DNA of 64,000 bases from Gelidibacter mesophilus DSM 14095 (GTDB taxonomy: Bacteria; Bacteroidota; Bacteroidia; Flavobacteriales; Flavobacteriaceae), in NCBI RefSeq assembly GCF_000423005.1, contig NZ_KE383968.1:383680-447679 (forward strand), written 5' to 3'. Below the pieces are notes generated by a model. That model was given only the letters and a program-made list of their open reading frames with translations. It was not told the DNA's origin and did not search any database. Made by a program: the position numbers and the translations under genes. Shown piece after piece: positions 37,682 through 46,225 of the stretch (position 1 is its first letter; each line of letters begins with the position of its first letter).

Positions 37682-39262
37682 ATGAATCCTATTCCAGAAC
37701 AATTTCAAATTAAATCATTAATCCACCAAACCACCTTCTTAGTGGATGGCGAATTAAAACCTTGGTCTGGAGAAAGTTCAGAAGTATATTCTACCATCTC
37801 ATCCACTGAAACCTATAAGCCTACATTATTGGGCACCATTCCTACTTTAGGCGAAAAGGAAGCGCTAGAGGCGATGGACGCAGCTGTTAATGCGTATAAC
37901 AGAGGTCAAGGCTTATGGCCTACCATGAAAGTGAGACACCGCATTTCATGTATGGAGAAGTTTGTGACCCAAATGAAAACGAAGCGTGAGGAAATTGTAA
38001 AATTGCTGATGTGGGAAATTGGAAAAACCTTGCCTGACTCAGAAAAAGAATTTGATAGAACCGTTGATTATATTTATGATACTATTGAAGAGTACAAACA
38101 ATTGGATAGAGACAATGCTAAATTTGAAAAAAATGATGGGGTCTATGCACATATTCGAAGAGGCCCATTAGGAGTTGTGCTTTGCTTAGGACCTTACAAT
38201 TATCCTTTAAATGAAACGTTCGCGCTGTTGATACCTGCTTTGATTATGGGGAATACGGTTATTTTTAAACCTGCAAAACATGGGGTGTTGTTGATTTCGC
38301 CATTGTTGGAAGCTTTTCAAAACAGTTTTCCTAAAGGCGTTGTAAATATCATCTATGGTCGTGGAAGAACAGTGGCTACTCCAATTATGCAATCTGGAAA
38401 AATAGATGTATTGGCACTTATCGGGAATAGTAAATCTGCTAATGCTTTGCAGAATGAACATCCAAAAAGTAACCGATTACGTCTTGTGTTAGGTTTAGAA
38501 GCCAAAAATCCTGCTATTGTTCTTAAAGATGCCGATTTAGATTTGGCCATCGACGAATGTATTGCAGGCACCACATCTTTTAATGGACAGCGTTGTACAG
38601 CTCTTAAATTAGTATATGTACATGAAGACATTGTACAAGAATTCAATAAGCGTTTTTCTGAACGCGTTGATGCTTTAAAATTCGGAAATCCATGGGAGGC
38701 TAGCGTGAAACTTACCCCCTTACCAGAGCCCGATAAACCAGAGTATATTCAAGGATTGATTGACGATGCTGTTGATAAAGGTGCTAAAATATTAAATAAA
38801 AGAGGAGGTGAAACTTCTGAAAATTACATTTTTCCAGCAGTCCTATTCCCAGTGAATAAAAAGATGCGAATTTTTCACGAAGAACAATTCGGTCCTGTAA
38901 TTCCTATCATTTCGTTTAAAGACATTAATGAACCTTTGGATGATATGGCCGAATCTAATTACGGACAACAAGTCAGTCTATTTGGGAATGAAGTAAAAAC
39001 ATTGGCGCCACTCATTGATGCCTTGGTGAATTTGGTATGTCGTGTCAACTTAAATAGTTCATGCCAACGTGGTCCAGATGTCTATCCCTTTACAGGAAGA
39101 AAAGATTCTGCTGTGGCAACATTAAGTGTTCATGATGCCTTGCGTTCATTTTCAATTAGAACTTTTGTGGCCTCCAAAGACAACGACTATAACAATACCA
39201 TTTTAAAGAAACTATTGGATAGTAAAGGCTCAAATTTTGTGAGCACGGATTATCTTCTATAA
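37682..39262 (+). CDS. gapN: NADP-dependent (non-phosphorylating) glyceraldehyde-3-phosphate dehydrogenase
   Basis: 526 aa aldehyde dehydrogenase. The catalytic Cys is in [10 protein letters not shown] (~301-310) and the general-base Glu in [10 protein letters not shown] (~270-279); [20 protein letters not shown] and FKPAKHG are the NAD(P)-site blocks of the GapN subfamily, and the [15 protein letters not shown] segment near the C terminus is GapN-like. It oxidises GAP straight to 3-phosphoglycerate, giving NADPH instead of ATP. It follows ilvA by 12 nt, apparently in the same transcript, which may tie NADPH supply to amino-acid synthesis. General aldehyde dehydrogenase is the fallback call. 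Confidence 0.82.
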   Translation: MNPIPEQFQIKSLIHQTTFLVDGELKPWSGESSEVYSTISSTETYKPTLLGTIPTLGEKEALEAMDAAVNAYNRGQGLWPTMKVRHRISCMEKFVTQMKTKREEIVKLLMWEIGKTLPDSEKEFDRTVDYIYDTIEEYKQLDRDNAKFEKNDGVYAHIRRGPLGVVLCLGPYNYPLNETFALLIPALIMGNTVIFKPAKHGVLLISPLLEAFQNSFPKGVVNIIYGRGRTVATPIMQSGKIDVLALIGNSKSANALQNEHPKSNRLRLVLGLEAKNPAIVLKDADLDLAIDECIAGTTSFNGQRCTALKLVYVHEDIVQEFNKRFSERVDALKFGNPWEASVKLTPLPEPDKPEYIQGLIDDAVDKGAKILNKRGGETSENYIFPAVLFPVNKKMRIFHEEQFGPVIPIISFKDINEPLDDMAESNYGQQVSLFGNEVKTLAPLIDALVNLVCRVNLNSSCQRGPDVYPFTGRKDSAVATLSVHDALRSFSIRTFVASKDNDYNNTILKKLLDSKGSNFVSTDYLL

Positions 39263-39278
39263 AAAAAGTTAAAAATTA

Positions 39279-39308
39279 TTTGAGATATTAAATAAAATGT
39301 TACTTTTG
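39279..39308 (+). promoter_or_regulatory. promoter of the arginine operon
   Basis: TACTTTTG (39301-39308) matches the Bacteroidota -7 consensus TAnnTTTG exactly; TTTG (39279-39282) stands 18 nt upstream as a -33 element. Transcription would begin near 39313-39317, just before the leader-peptide ATG. Confidence 0.65.
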
Positions 39309-39321
39309 AAATATGATTCTA

Positions 39322-39384
39322 ATGAAAAATAAAATACGTCCATCAAGTCCCGCAATGGTATTGCGCAGACGCTGTGCATTCTAA
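39322..39384 (+). CDS. arginine operon leader peptide (Arg-rich)
   Basis: 20-codon frame beginning MKNKIRPSS and ending VLRRRCAF, with four Arg codons (CGT, CGC, AGA, CGC), three of them consecutive near the end. An in-frame ATG at 39313 would add three residues and lie at the predicted transcription start. It is the first open frame after a canonical promoter, 228 nt ahead of the arginine genes, with a structured region in between. The arrangement suggests sensing of charged tRNA-Arg by ribosome stalling. Only the sequence pattern supports this; translation is inferred. Confidence 0.6.
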   Translation: MKNKIRPSSPAMVLRRRCAF

Positions 39385-39463
39385 CCTTAAAAGAAGCCAC
39401 TAACGTATATTTATTTTTTTCACCTTGATCACTTCACAAAACATTATTTACTTTTCAAATTCA

Positions 39464-39565
39464 GTTGTTCTAAATAACAACCGCGTGAGGACATGTCCTA
39501 TCCTGTTCCGCCGCCCTGTTGGGTGTGCTTAATATTTGGAACTTAGGTGAGTCCGGTTCTTTTTC
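39464..39565 (+). ncRNA. structured, GC-richer leader RNA before the arginine operon (possible attenuator)
   Basis: Part of the 349-nt gap between gapN and the GNAT gene; the rest is AT-rich. In order: hairpin GTTGTT/AACAAC (39464-39481), perfect palindrome AGGACATGTCCT (39488-39499), hairpin CGCCC-tgtt-GGGTG, and a switch-like element. GGAAC (39538-39542) can pair either with GTTCC (39505-39509, strengthened by CCT/AGG next to it) or with GGTTCT (39555-39560), the latter a weak hairpin followed by TTTTT. No known riboswitch class is recognised. Confidence 0.45.
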
Positions 39566-39611
39566 TCGACAACGAATTCTTTAATTTTTTTTTAATTTAA
39601 ACATCAAAACA

Positions 39612-40229
39612 ATGGATATTGTTATTGCTAATAAATCCCATGCAATTTACGCACAGATCATTTGCGACACCATTGCAGAATCGGCAAAAGTAAGAGGTAC
39701 TGGAATTGCTAGACGTACTCCGGAATACATTATGACAAAATTAGAAAACGGCAATGCGGTTATTGCCTTGGATGGCGACACCTTTGCTGGATTTTGTTAT
39801 ATTGAAGCTTGGGGCCATGGTAAGTTTGTGGCCAATTCAGGATTGATTGTACATCCAGATTATAGAGAACAAGGTTTGGCCAAGAAAATAAAAGCACGTG
39901 TTTTTCAGCATTCCAGAGAGAAATTTCCCGATTCAAAAATATTCAGTATCACAACAGGATTAGCAGTCATGAAAATGAACAGCGAATTGGGCTACAAACC
40001 CGTAACGTTTTCAGAATTGACAGATGATCAAAGTTTCTGGAAGGGCTGTCAAACCTGTAAAAATTATGACATCCTTCAACGTATGGAGCAGAGAATGTGC
40101 TTATGCACAGGCATGTTATACGACCCAAAAGCAAAAGATGGCAATGAGCCAAAAGAACTAAAAACAAAAGCGTTTCAAAGACTGAAACAAATCAAACAAA
40201 CCTTGTTTTTAAAAAAAGATAAATCATGA
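39612..40229 (+). CDS. GNAT-family N-acyltransferase, probable first enzyme of arginine synthesis
   Basis: 205 aa. The GNAT fold is shown by the acyl-CoA loop VHPDYREQGLAKKI (80-93) and the preceding strand FVANSGLIV. Position as first gene of the arg operon, overlapping argG by 4 nt, suggests it acylates glutamate (acetyl- or succinyl-CoA donor), replacing classical ArgA/ArgJ, neither of which is seen here. An unusual C-terminal Cys set, Cys146-x2-Cys149 and Cys163-x-Cys165, could bind a metal ion. No amino-acid-kinase domain, so unlike E. coli ArgA. Family certain, reaction inferred from context. Confidence 0.75.
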   Translation: MDIVIANKSHAIYAQIICDTIAESAKVRGTGIARRTPEYIMTKLENGNAVIALDGDTFAGFCYIEAWGHGKFVANSGLIVHPDYREQGLAKKIKARVFQHSREKFPDSKIFSITTGLAVMKMNSELGYKPVTFSELTDDQSFWKGCQTCKNYDILQRMEQRMCLCTGMLYDPKAKDGNEPKELKTKAFQRLKQIKQTLFLKKDKS

Positions 40230-41416
40230 GCAAAAAACTAGTTTTAGCCTATAGTGGCGGATTGGACACTTCTTACTGTGCTGTCCATTTAAGTAAGGAT
40301 CTAGGCTATGAAGTACACGCCGTAAGTGTCAACACTGGCGGATTCACTTCTGAAGAAATTGAAAAAATAGAAGCGAATGCCTATAAAATGGGCGTTTCAA
40401 CTTATAAAAATTTAGATGCTGTTGCTTCTTACTACGAGAAAGTCATCAAATATCTTATTTATGGAAATGTGCTAAAAAACAACACCTACCCATTATCAGT
40501 AAGTGCCGAACGTATTATTCAAGCCATAGAAATTGTGGAATACGCAAAAAGTATCAATGCTGATTATATTGCCCATGGCAGTACAGGCGCTGGTAATGAC
40601 CAAGTGCGGTTTGATATGATTTTTCAAACGTTGGCGCCACATATAGAAATCATCACTCCTATTCGGGACTTAAAATTGTCCCGACAAGAAGAAATTGACT
40701 ATCTCAAAAGTAACGGTGTAAATATGTCTTGGGAAAAATCTAAATATTCAGTCAATAAAGGACTTTGGGGAACTAGTGTAGGTGGTGAAGAAACCTTAAC
40801 CTCTGAAAAACCATTGCCAGAAAGTGCGTATCCATCGCAGTTGGAAAAACAGGGTGAGGAAAAAGTAAACTTGACTTTTGAAAAAGGACAATTTGTGGCA
40901 CTAAATGGCCACTCCAATACACCCGAAAAAAACATTGAAGCCTTGAATAATTTGGCTTCTAAGTATGCCATTGGACGAGATATCCATGTGGGCGACACTA
41001 TTGTTGGGATCAAAGGGCGTGTAGGTTTTGAAGCAGCTGCAGCCTTGATTACGGTGAAAGCCCATCACTTATTGGAAAAACACACGCTTACCAAATGGCA
41101 ATTGCAACACAAGGAATACCTCTCTAGCTTTTACGGCATGCATTTGCACGAAGGCCAGTATTTAGATCCAGTAATGCGAAACATAGAAGCTTTTTTAGAG
41201 AGCAGCCAACAGAACGTTTCAGGTGATGTTGTTGTGACTTTAAAACCTTATCATTTCACTTTAGATGGCATCAGTTCTTCCCATGATTTAATGAATGCAA
41301 AATTTGGTAGTTATGGTGAAATGAACAAAGGTTGGACGGCAGATGAAGCTAAAGGATTTATAAAAATTATTGGCAATCAAAATAAGATCTATCACCAAGT
41401 AAATTCGGAACTATGA
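40226..41416 (+). CDS. argG: argininosuccinate synthase
   Basis: 396 aa. The N-terminal ATP pyrophosphatase loop LAYSGGLDTS (6-15) is diagnostic; GSTGAGNDQVRFD (~117-129) and the SxxKG-like WEKSKYSVNKGLWG region bind citrulline and aspartate. It joins citrulline and aspartate with ATP. Tightly coupled on both sides (ATGA overlaps with the GNAT gene and argC). The sequence between ~170 and 200 diverges from E. coli ArgG but keeps the fold signatures. Confidence 0.93.
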   Translation: MSKKLVLAYSGGLDTSYCAVHLSKDLGYEVHAVSVNTGGFTSEEIEKIEANAYKMGVSTYKNLDAVASYYEKVIKYLIYGNVLKNNTYPLSVSAERIIQAIEIVEYAKSINADYIAHGSTGAGNDQVRFDMIFQTLAPHIEIITPIRDLKLSRQEEIDYLKSNGVNMSWEKSKYSVNKGLWGTSVGGEETLTSEKPLPESAYPSQLEKQGEEKVNLTFEKGQFVALNGHSNTPEKNIEALNNLASKYAIGRDIHVGDTIVGIKGRVGFEAAAALITVKAHHLLEKHTLTKWQLQHKEYLSSFYGMHLHEGQYLDPVMRNIEAFLESSQQNVSGDVVVTLKPYHFTLDGISSSHDLMNAKFGSYGEMNKGWTADEAKGFIKIIGNQNKIYHQVNSEL

Positions 41417-42390
41417 TTGACGTTGGCATTATTGGAGGTGCCGGATATACCGCTGGCGAATTGATCCGGTTACTCCTGAACCATCCAAAAACAAACCTTG
41501 ATTTTATTTACAGCACTTCAAATGCTGGGAATAAGATCTATAAGGTGCATCAAGATTTGGTGGGCAGCACCGATCTGGAATTTTCAAATACCATCAATCC
41601 CAAAGTGGACGTCCTTTTTTTATGTTTGGGCCATGGCAATTCAAAAGCATTTTTGGAAACCCATAAATTTTCGGCGCAAACAAAAATCATCGATTTAAGC
41701 AACGATTTCAGACTGGAAAGCGATCGAGATTTTCGAGGTATGCACTTTGTCTACGGCTTGCCCGAACTCCAAAAGGAAGCCATTCAGAACGCAAATTATA
41801 TTGCCAATCCTGGCTGTTTTGCAACAGGCATTCAATTGGCACTATTACCTTTGGCCGCAAATCATCTTTTAAAAACTGATGTCCACGTCAATGCCGTTAC
41901 CGGAGCTACTGGTGCAGGTACATCATTATCAGATACGACGCATTTTTCATGGCGCGACAATAATTTTTCACATTATAAGGCCTTTTCACATCAACATTTG
42001 GGAGAAATCAACGAAAGCATTCATTTGTTGCAAAAAGAAGCTACATCGGACGTCATTTTGGTGCCAAACCGAGGAAATTTTTCAAGAGGTATTTTTGTCA
42101 CAGCCTATACTGATTTTGAAGGCACTTTGGAAGATGCCATAACTTTATATCAAAACCATTATAAAAAGACCGCTTTTACTGTGGTCTCTGATGAAGAGAT
42201 CCATTTAAAACAAGTGGTCAATACCAATAAGTGTCTCCTTCATTTGCATAAATTCAAAAACAAACTGTTAATCACAAGTATCGTTGACAATTTACTGAAA
42301 GGTGCCTCAGGACAGGCCATTCAAAACATGAATTTGATGTTTGGGTTTGACGAAACTGAAGGGTTGAAACTTAAAGCTAACTTTTTTTAA
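41413..42390 (+). CDS. argC: N-acetyl (or N-succinyl)-gamma-glutamyl-phosphate reductase
   Basis: 325 aa. The NADP-binding GGAGYTAGELIRLLLNHP (8-25) and active-site NPGCFATG (~136-143, catalytic Cys) are clear, with HxHxGEI (FSHQHLGEIN) downstream. It reduces the acylated glutamyl phosphate to the semialdehyde using NADPH. Overlaps argG by 4 nt; a 55-nt gap containing a long palindrome separates it from proC. Confidence 0.94.
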   Translation: MIDVGIIGGAGYTAGELIRLLLNHPKTNLDFIYSTSNAGNKIYKVHQDLVGSTDLEFSNTINPKVDVLFLCLGHGNSKAFLETHKFSAQTKIIDLSNDFRLESDRDFRGMHFVYGLPELQKEAIQNANYIANPGCFATGIQLALLPLAANHLLKTDVHVNAVTGATGAGTSLSDTTHFSWRDNNFSHYKAFSHQHLGEINESIHLLQKEATSDVILVPNRGNFSRGIFVTAYTDFEGTLEDAITLYQNHYKKTAFTVVSDEEIHLKQVVNTNKCLLHLHKFKNKLLITSIVDNLLKGASGQAIQNMNLMFGFDETEGLKLKANFF

Positions 42391-42396
42391 TGACAC

Positions 42397-42429
42397 AGAC
42401 CTTTCAGGTTTTGAAAACCTGAAAAGTCT
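42397..42429. repeat. 33-nt palindrome between argC and proC (family A)
   Basis: Arms of 16 nt (AGACCTTTCAGGTTTT and its complement) around a single G, with one mismatch. The core AGGTTTTgAAAACCT recurs at 44392-44424, 50166-50182 and 50951-50969, always between genes of the arg and leu operons. Confidence 0.7.
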
Positions 42430-42445
42430 CCATAACATCACAAAT

Positions 42446-43246
42446 ATGAAAATAGCAATCATTGGCACAGGAAATTTAGGAAAATCGATCGCAAAAGGTT
42501 TGATCACCACAAATGCAATCACTACCCTCTATCTTACTAAAAGAAATACGGAAAGCATTTCAGAATTTGAAGGGTACAAAAACGTAACTCTCACTACGGA
42601 CAATGCTCTGGCCGTTAAGAATTCTGACATTCTCATATTGGCCGTTCAACCTTCACATTTGGAAAATGTCTTAAAGGACCTCACTCCTTTGCTTACTGAC
42701 AACCACGTGCTCATTTCAACGGTCACCGGCTTTAGCATTGCTAGAATTGAGGCTGTTGTGGGCGCTGATCAGTTTATCATCCGTGCAATGCCCAATACGG
42801 CAATTGCGGTTGGCAAATCAATGACCTGTATTTGTAGCAATACTAAAGGGACTAAACGTCTTAAAGTTGCTGAGGCCATTTTTAATCGTTTGGGACACTC
42901 GATGGCTATCCCGGAATCACAAATGCAAGCGGCAACGGTGGTTTGCGCCAGCGGCATTGCATTTTGGATGCGATTGATTCGCGCTTCAACCCAAGCTGCT
43001 ATCCAACTAGGTTTTGATGCCAAAGAAGCCCAAGAATTGGCCATGTACACCAGTGAAGGTGCGGCCAGTTTATTAATTGCCAATGGCCATCATCCTGAAG
43101 AGGAAATTGACCGCGTAACCACGCCAAAAGGCTGTACGATTGAAGGATTGAATGAAATGGAACATAAAGGTTTGAGTTCGTCGTTAATTCAAGGCATGAT
43201 TGCTTCCTATAACAAAATCAGTAATATTAGAAAAGAACAAGTATGA
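42446..43246 (+). CDS. proC: pyrroline-5-carboxylate reductase
   Basis: 266 aa. Rossmann motif IGTGNLGKSIAKGL (5-18), substrate region RAMPNTAIAVGKS (~112-124), and the C-terminal dimer domain with GxTxxGxT-like TTPKGCTIEGLNEME. It reduces P5C to proline with NAD(P)H. Its place inside an arginine operon is notable: proline and arginine both come from glutamate semialdehyde or ornithine, so a shared supply is plausible. Overlaps argD by 4 nt. Confidence 0.92.
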   Translation: MKIAIIGTGNLGKSIAKGLITTNAITTLYLTKRNTESISEFEGYKNVTLTTDNALAVKNSDILILAVQPSHLENVLKDLTPLLTDNHVLISTVTGFSIARIEAVVGADQFIIRAMPNTAIAVGKSMTCICSNTKGTKRLKVAEAIFNRLGHSMAIPESQMQAATVVCASGIAFWMRLIRASTQAAIQLGFDAKEAQELAMYTSEGAASLLIANGHHPEEEIDRVTTPKGCTIEGLNEMEHKGLSSSLIQGMIASYNKISNIRKEQV

Positions 43247-44385
43247 GTTTATTTAATGTTTATCCGCTTTTTGATATCACGCCGGTGCGTGCCAAAGACC
43301 TCTCGGTTTATGACAACAATGGCGTAGAATATTTAGATTTATACGGCGGTCATGCGGTAATTTCCATTGGACATTCCCATCCGGAATATGTCTCGGCAAT
43401 TTCTGACCAAGTCAAAAATTTAGGGTTTTATAGCAATGCGATTCAAAATCCGTTGCAAGAATCGTTGGCAAAAGAACTTGAACGAGTTTCCGGTTGCAAG
43501 GATTATCAATTATTTTTATGTAATTCAGGAGCTGAGGCCAATGAAAACGCACTTAAACTAGCGTCATTTCATACCGGTAAAAAAAATATTCTAGCCTTTA
43601 AAAATTCCTTTCATGGGAGGACCTCAGCGGCAGTTGCGGCCACCGATGATCCAAAAATAGTAGCGCCCTTAAACGCCCAACAGCAGGTCGATTTTGTGGC
43701 TTTAGGCGATTTGGAAACGGTGGAAACCATTTTAAAAGAAGGAGAAACCTGCGCGGTCATTATTGAATGTATTCAAGGTGTTGGCGGATTGGATGAAAGC
43801 TCTCCTGAATTTTATCAAGGCTTGGAAAGACTTTGTAAAAAACATAAGGTCATGTTGATTGCCGATGAAGTGCAATCAGGTTTTGGAAGAACTGGCAATT
43901 TTTTCGCATTTCAGAAATACGGATGGACGCCAGACATCATTTCAATGGCTAAGGGTATGGGCAATGGCTTTCCTGTTGGTGGGATTTTGATTCATCCTGA
44001 TATTAAAGCTTCATTTGGTTTATTGGGCACCACTTTTGGTGGCAACCATCTCGCTTGCGCGGCTTCTTTAGCAGTTCTAAAAGTTTTGGAATCGGAAAAT
44101 TTAATGGAAAACGCAGATGAAATGTCGGCCTATTTTATTGAAAAAGCACAACATTTACCACATCTAAAAAGTATGAAAGGACGTGGACTCATGCTAGGTC
44201 TGGAGTTTGATTTTTCAGTTGCAGAATTGCGAAAAAAATTGATCCACAGTCACAAGATATTTACAGGAAGTGCCAAAAACCCAAATTTGATCCGTATTCT
44301 TCCTCCGTTAACGATTCAAAAAAAGCATATCGATTTGTTTTTTGACGCGCTCAAACAGGAATTATTGCTGATGAATGGTGCTTAG
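43243..44385 (+). CDS. argD: acylornithine aminotransferase
   Basis: 380 aa class III PLP aminotransferase. LYGGHAVISIGHSHPEY near the N terminus, FHGRTSAAVAATDDPK, LIADEVQSGFGRTG (Asp that contacts the PLP ring) and MAKGMGNGFPVGG (PLP Lys) are all present, as is the TTFGGNHLACAASLAVL segment. It converts N-acyl-glutamate semialdehyde to N-acyl-ornithine with glutamate as donor. Operon position after argC/proC fixes the role; ornithine aminotransferase would be the alternative by sequence alone. Confidence 0.9.
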   Translation: MSLFNVYPLFDITPVRAKDLSVYDNNGVEYLDLYGGHAVISIGHSHPEYVSAISDQVKNLGFYSNAIQNPLQESLAKELERVSGCKDYQLFLCNSGAEANENALKLASFHTGKKNILAFKNSFHGRTSAAVAATDDPKIVAPLNAQQQVDFVALGDLETVETILKEGETCAVIIECIQGVGGLDESSPEFYQGLERLCKKHKVMLIADEVQSGFGRTGNFFAFQKYGWTPDIISMAKGMGNGFPVGGILIHPDIKASFGLLGTTFGGNHLACAASLAVLKVLESENLMENADEMSAYFIEKAQHLPHLKSMKGRGLMLGLEFDFSVAELRKKLIHSHKIFTGSAKNPNLIRILPPLTIQKKHIDLFFDALKQELLLMNGA

Positions 44386-44391
44386 AATAAT

Positions 44392-44424
44392 AAACCTGAT
44401 AGGTTTTGAAAACCCGTCAGATTT
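44392..44424. repeat. family A palindromic repeat between argD and argF'
   Basis: AAACCTGATAGGTTTTGAAAACC followed by CGTCAGATTT: two overlapping imperfect inverted repeats sharing the AGGTTTTgAAAACC core with 42397-42429. No U-run. Confidence 0.6.
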
Positions 44425-44452
44425 GAAAACGAGTAAAGTTTAATTAAAGAGA

Positions 44453-44470
44453 TTCCCACTTCCGTGGGAA
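44453..44470. repeat. short hairpin before argF'
   Basis: TTCCCAC-ttcc-GTGGGAA, perfect 7-bp stem, 6 nt before the argF' ATG. A dispersed-repeat hairpin so close to the start could hide or present the ribosome-binding region. Confidence 0.5.
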
Positions 44471-44476
44471 CTAAAG

Positions 44477-45412
44477 ATGAAAAAATACACCGAAATAAAA
44501 GACATTTCCAACCTCTCTGAGGTGATAAAGGAAGCTATTTTACTCAAAATGCAACCTTTTGAATTTTCGGAACTGGGAAAACATAAAAACTTAGTCATGC
44601 TATTTTTCAACGCCAGTTTAAGAACACGGCTGAGCACAGAAAAAGCAGCGCGTAATTTAGGAATGCACGTCAGCATTCTCAATGTTAACGACGCTTGGAA
44701 TATTGAATTTGAGGATGGCAGCATCATGAATGCCAACAGCTCAGAGCACATCAAGGAAGCCGCACAGGTCATCTCACAGTATGCTGATATTATTGCAGTG
44801 CGCGCATTTCCAACGCTTACTGATAAAGCCAAGGATGCTTCAGAATATATCCTTAAAAGCTTTCTAAAATATGCTTCCGTGCCTATTGTAAACATGGAAA
44901 GTGCCATGGCACATCCCATGCAGGCATTGGCCGATGCCATTACCATTACTGAGCTCTCCGAAAAGCCCAAACCTAAGGTGGTTTTATCATGGGCGCCACA
45001 TCCTAGAGCATTGCCACAGGCTGTTGCCAATTCCTTTGTGGAAATGATGCAAAAAATGGACGTTGATTTGACCATTACACATCCGGAAGGTTATGAACTG
45101 GATAAAAACATCACCAAAAATACACCAATTAACCATAATCAAAAAGAGGCCCTAAAAGACGCCGATTTCGTTTATGTCAAAAACTGGAGTAATTTTGAAC
45201 AGTATGGCAAGGTGCTTAACCAAGATCCAAATTGGATGATGACCCAAGAAAAATTGGGCAATGCAAAGTTTATGCATTGTCTTCCCGTAAGACGGAATGT
45301 GGTGGTGGAAGATGCTGTTTTAGACGGCAAAAATTCTGTTGTCATCAAGCAAGCCAATAATAGAACCTTTGCAGCGCAAGTGGTTTTAAAACATATTTTA
45401 GAACATAAATAA
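44477..45412 (+). CDS. argF': N-acetyl/N-succinylornithine carbamoyltransferase
   Basis: 311 aa. The carbamoyl-phosphate loop reads NASLRTR (45-51) instead of S-T-R-T-R; HPMQALAD (~148) and HCLPVRR (~275) follow. These are marks of the acylornithine transcarbamylases of Xanthomonas and Bacteroides rather than of ordinary OTC. The residue before EHI (Ser89) appears, by my recollection of the published Xanthomonas/Bacteroides comparison, to sit at the acetyl/succinyl specificity position, where Glu means acetyl and small or Pro residues mean succinyl. That would favour N-succinylornithine, as established for Bacteroides fragilis. Family sure; acyl preference tentative. Confidence 0.88.
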   Translation: MKKYTEIKDISNLSEVIKEAILLKMQPFEFSELGKHKNLVMLFFNASLRTRLSTEKAARNLGMHVSILNVNDAWNIEFEDGSIMNANSSEHIKEAAQVISQYADIIAVRAFPTLTDKAKDASEYILKSFLKYASVPIVNMESAMAHPMQALADAITITELSEKPKPKVVLSWAPHPRALPQAVANSFVEMMQKMDVDLTITHPEGYELDKNITKNTPINHNQKEALKDADFVYVKNWSNFEQYGKVLNQDPNWMMTQEKLGNAKFMHCLPVRRNVVVEDAVLDGKNSVVIKQANNRTFAAQVVLKHILEHK

Positions 45413-45421
45413 ATTAAAACG

Positions 45422-45438
45422 CCTTCCCTTTGGGAAGG
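45422..45438. repeat. CCTTCCC hairpin before argB
   Basis: CCTTCCC-ttt-GGGAAGG, perfect 7-bp stem, then AGGAGGGG, an unusually good Shine-Dalgarno-like run 6 nt before the argB ATG. The whole phrase resembles a recurrent Bacteroidota intergenic repeat that I recall; here it seems to have donated the ribosome-binding site. Confidence 0.55.
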
Positions 45439-45448
45439 TTAGGAGGGG

Positions 45449-46225
45449 ATGAAAACACTAAAAATAGTCAAAATAGGAGGCAACATCATTGATGATGAGG
45501 CGGCATTATCTTCTTTTCTGGATGTATTTGCAGCAATCCAATCACCTAAAATATTGATACATGGTGGTGGTAAATTAGCCACACAGCTGGCCAATCAATT
45601 AGGTTTGGAAGTAAAAATGATTGATGGCCGTCGTATTACGGATAAAGCCACTTTAGACCTCATCACCATGGTGTATGCCGGAAAAATCAACAAAAACATT
45701 GTGGCGCAATTGCAATCAAAAAACTGCAATGCGGTCGGGTTTTCCGGAGCAGATGGTAATGCTATCGTTTCCAAAAAACGTCCTGTAAAAGCGGTAGATT
45801 TCGGATTTGTGGGCGATGTTGTAAAAGTCAACACAAAAACGCTTCAAGTGTTATTGGAACATAAAGTCACGCCTGTATTTTGCGCGATCACTCACGACCA
45901 GAAAGGACAATTGTTAAACACTAATGCAGATACCATCGCTTCTGAATTAGCCATTGGTTTTGCCGATCAGTATCAAACGGAATTGTATTATTGCTTTGAG
46001 AAAAATGGCGTAATGCGCAATGTAAATGATGAACATTCCGTCATTAAAGAGATTACCACTCAAACCTACCAATCTTTAATTGATAACCAGGTGATTGTGG
46101 ATGGCATGCTCCCAAAATTGAACAATTGCATTCATGCTGTTGATAAAAATGTGCATAAAGTGTGTATCGGAAAGCCAGAAATGCTGGTAAACGCTCACGC
46201 TAACTTTACAACCATTTCCAAATGA
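45449..46225 (+). CDS. argB: N-acyl-glutamate kinase
   Basis: 258 aa amino-acid kinase fold. IVKIGGNIIDD (5-15), IHGGGKLATQLANQLG (~35-50) with the Gly-rich loop, and LNTNADTIASELAIGF (~155-170) with the nucleotide-site Asp are standard. It phosphorylates N-acetyl- (or N-succinyl-) glutamate. No fused N-acetyltransferase domain. Overlaps argE by 4 nt (ATGA). Preceded by an unusually strong AGGAGGGG ribosome-binding site. Confidence 0.92.
   Translation: MKTLKIVKIGGNIIDDEAALSSFLDVFAAIQSPKILIHGGGKLATQLANQLGLEVKMIDGRRITDKATLDLITMVYAGKINKNIVAQLQSKNCNAVGFSGADGNAIVSKKRPVKAVDFGFVGDVVKVNTKTLQVLLEHKVTPVFCAITHDQKGQLLNTNADTIASELAIGFADQYQTELYYCFEKNGVMRNVNDEHSVIKEITTQTYQSLIDNQVIVDGMLPKLNNCIHAVDKNVHKVCIGKPEMLVNAHANFTTISK

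Noticed and set aside
44440..45075. 211-aa minus-strand frame across argF'
   Set aside because: Antisense to a clear carbamoyltransferase with all motifs; composition typical of a shadow frame.
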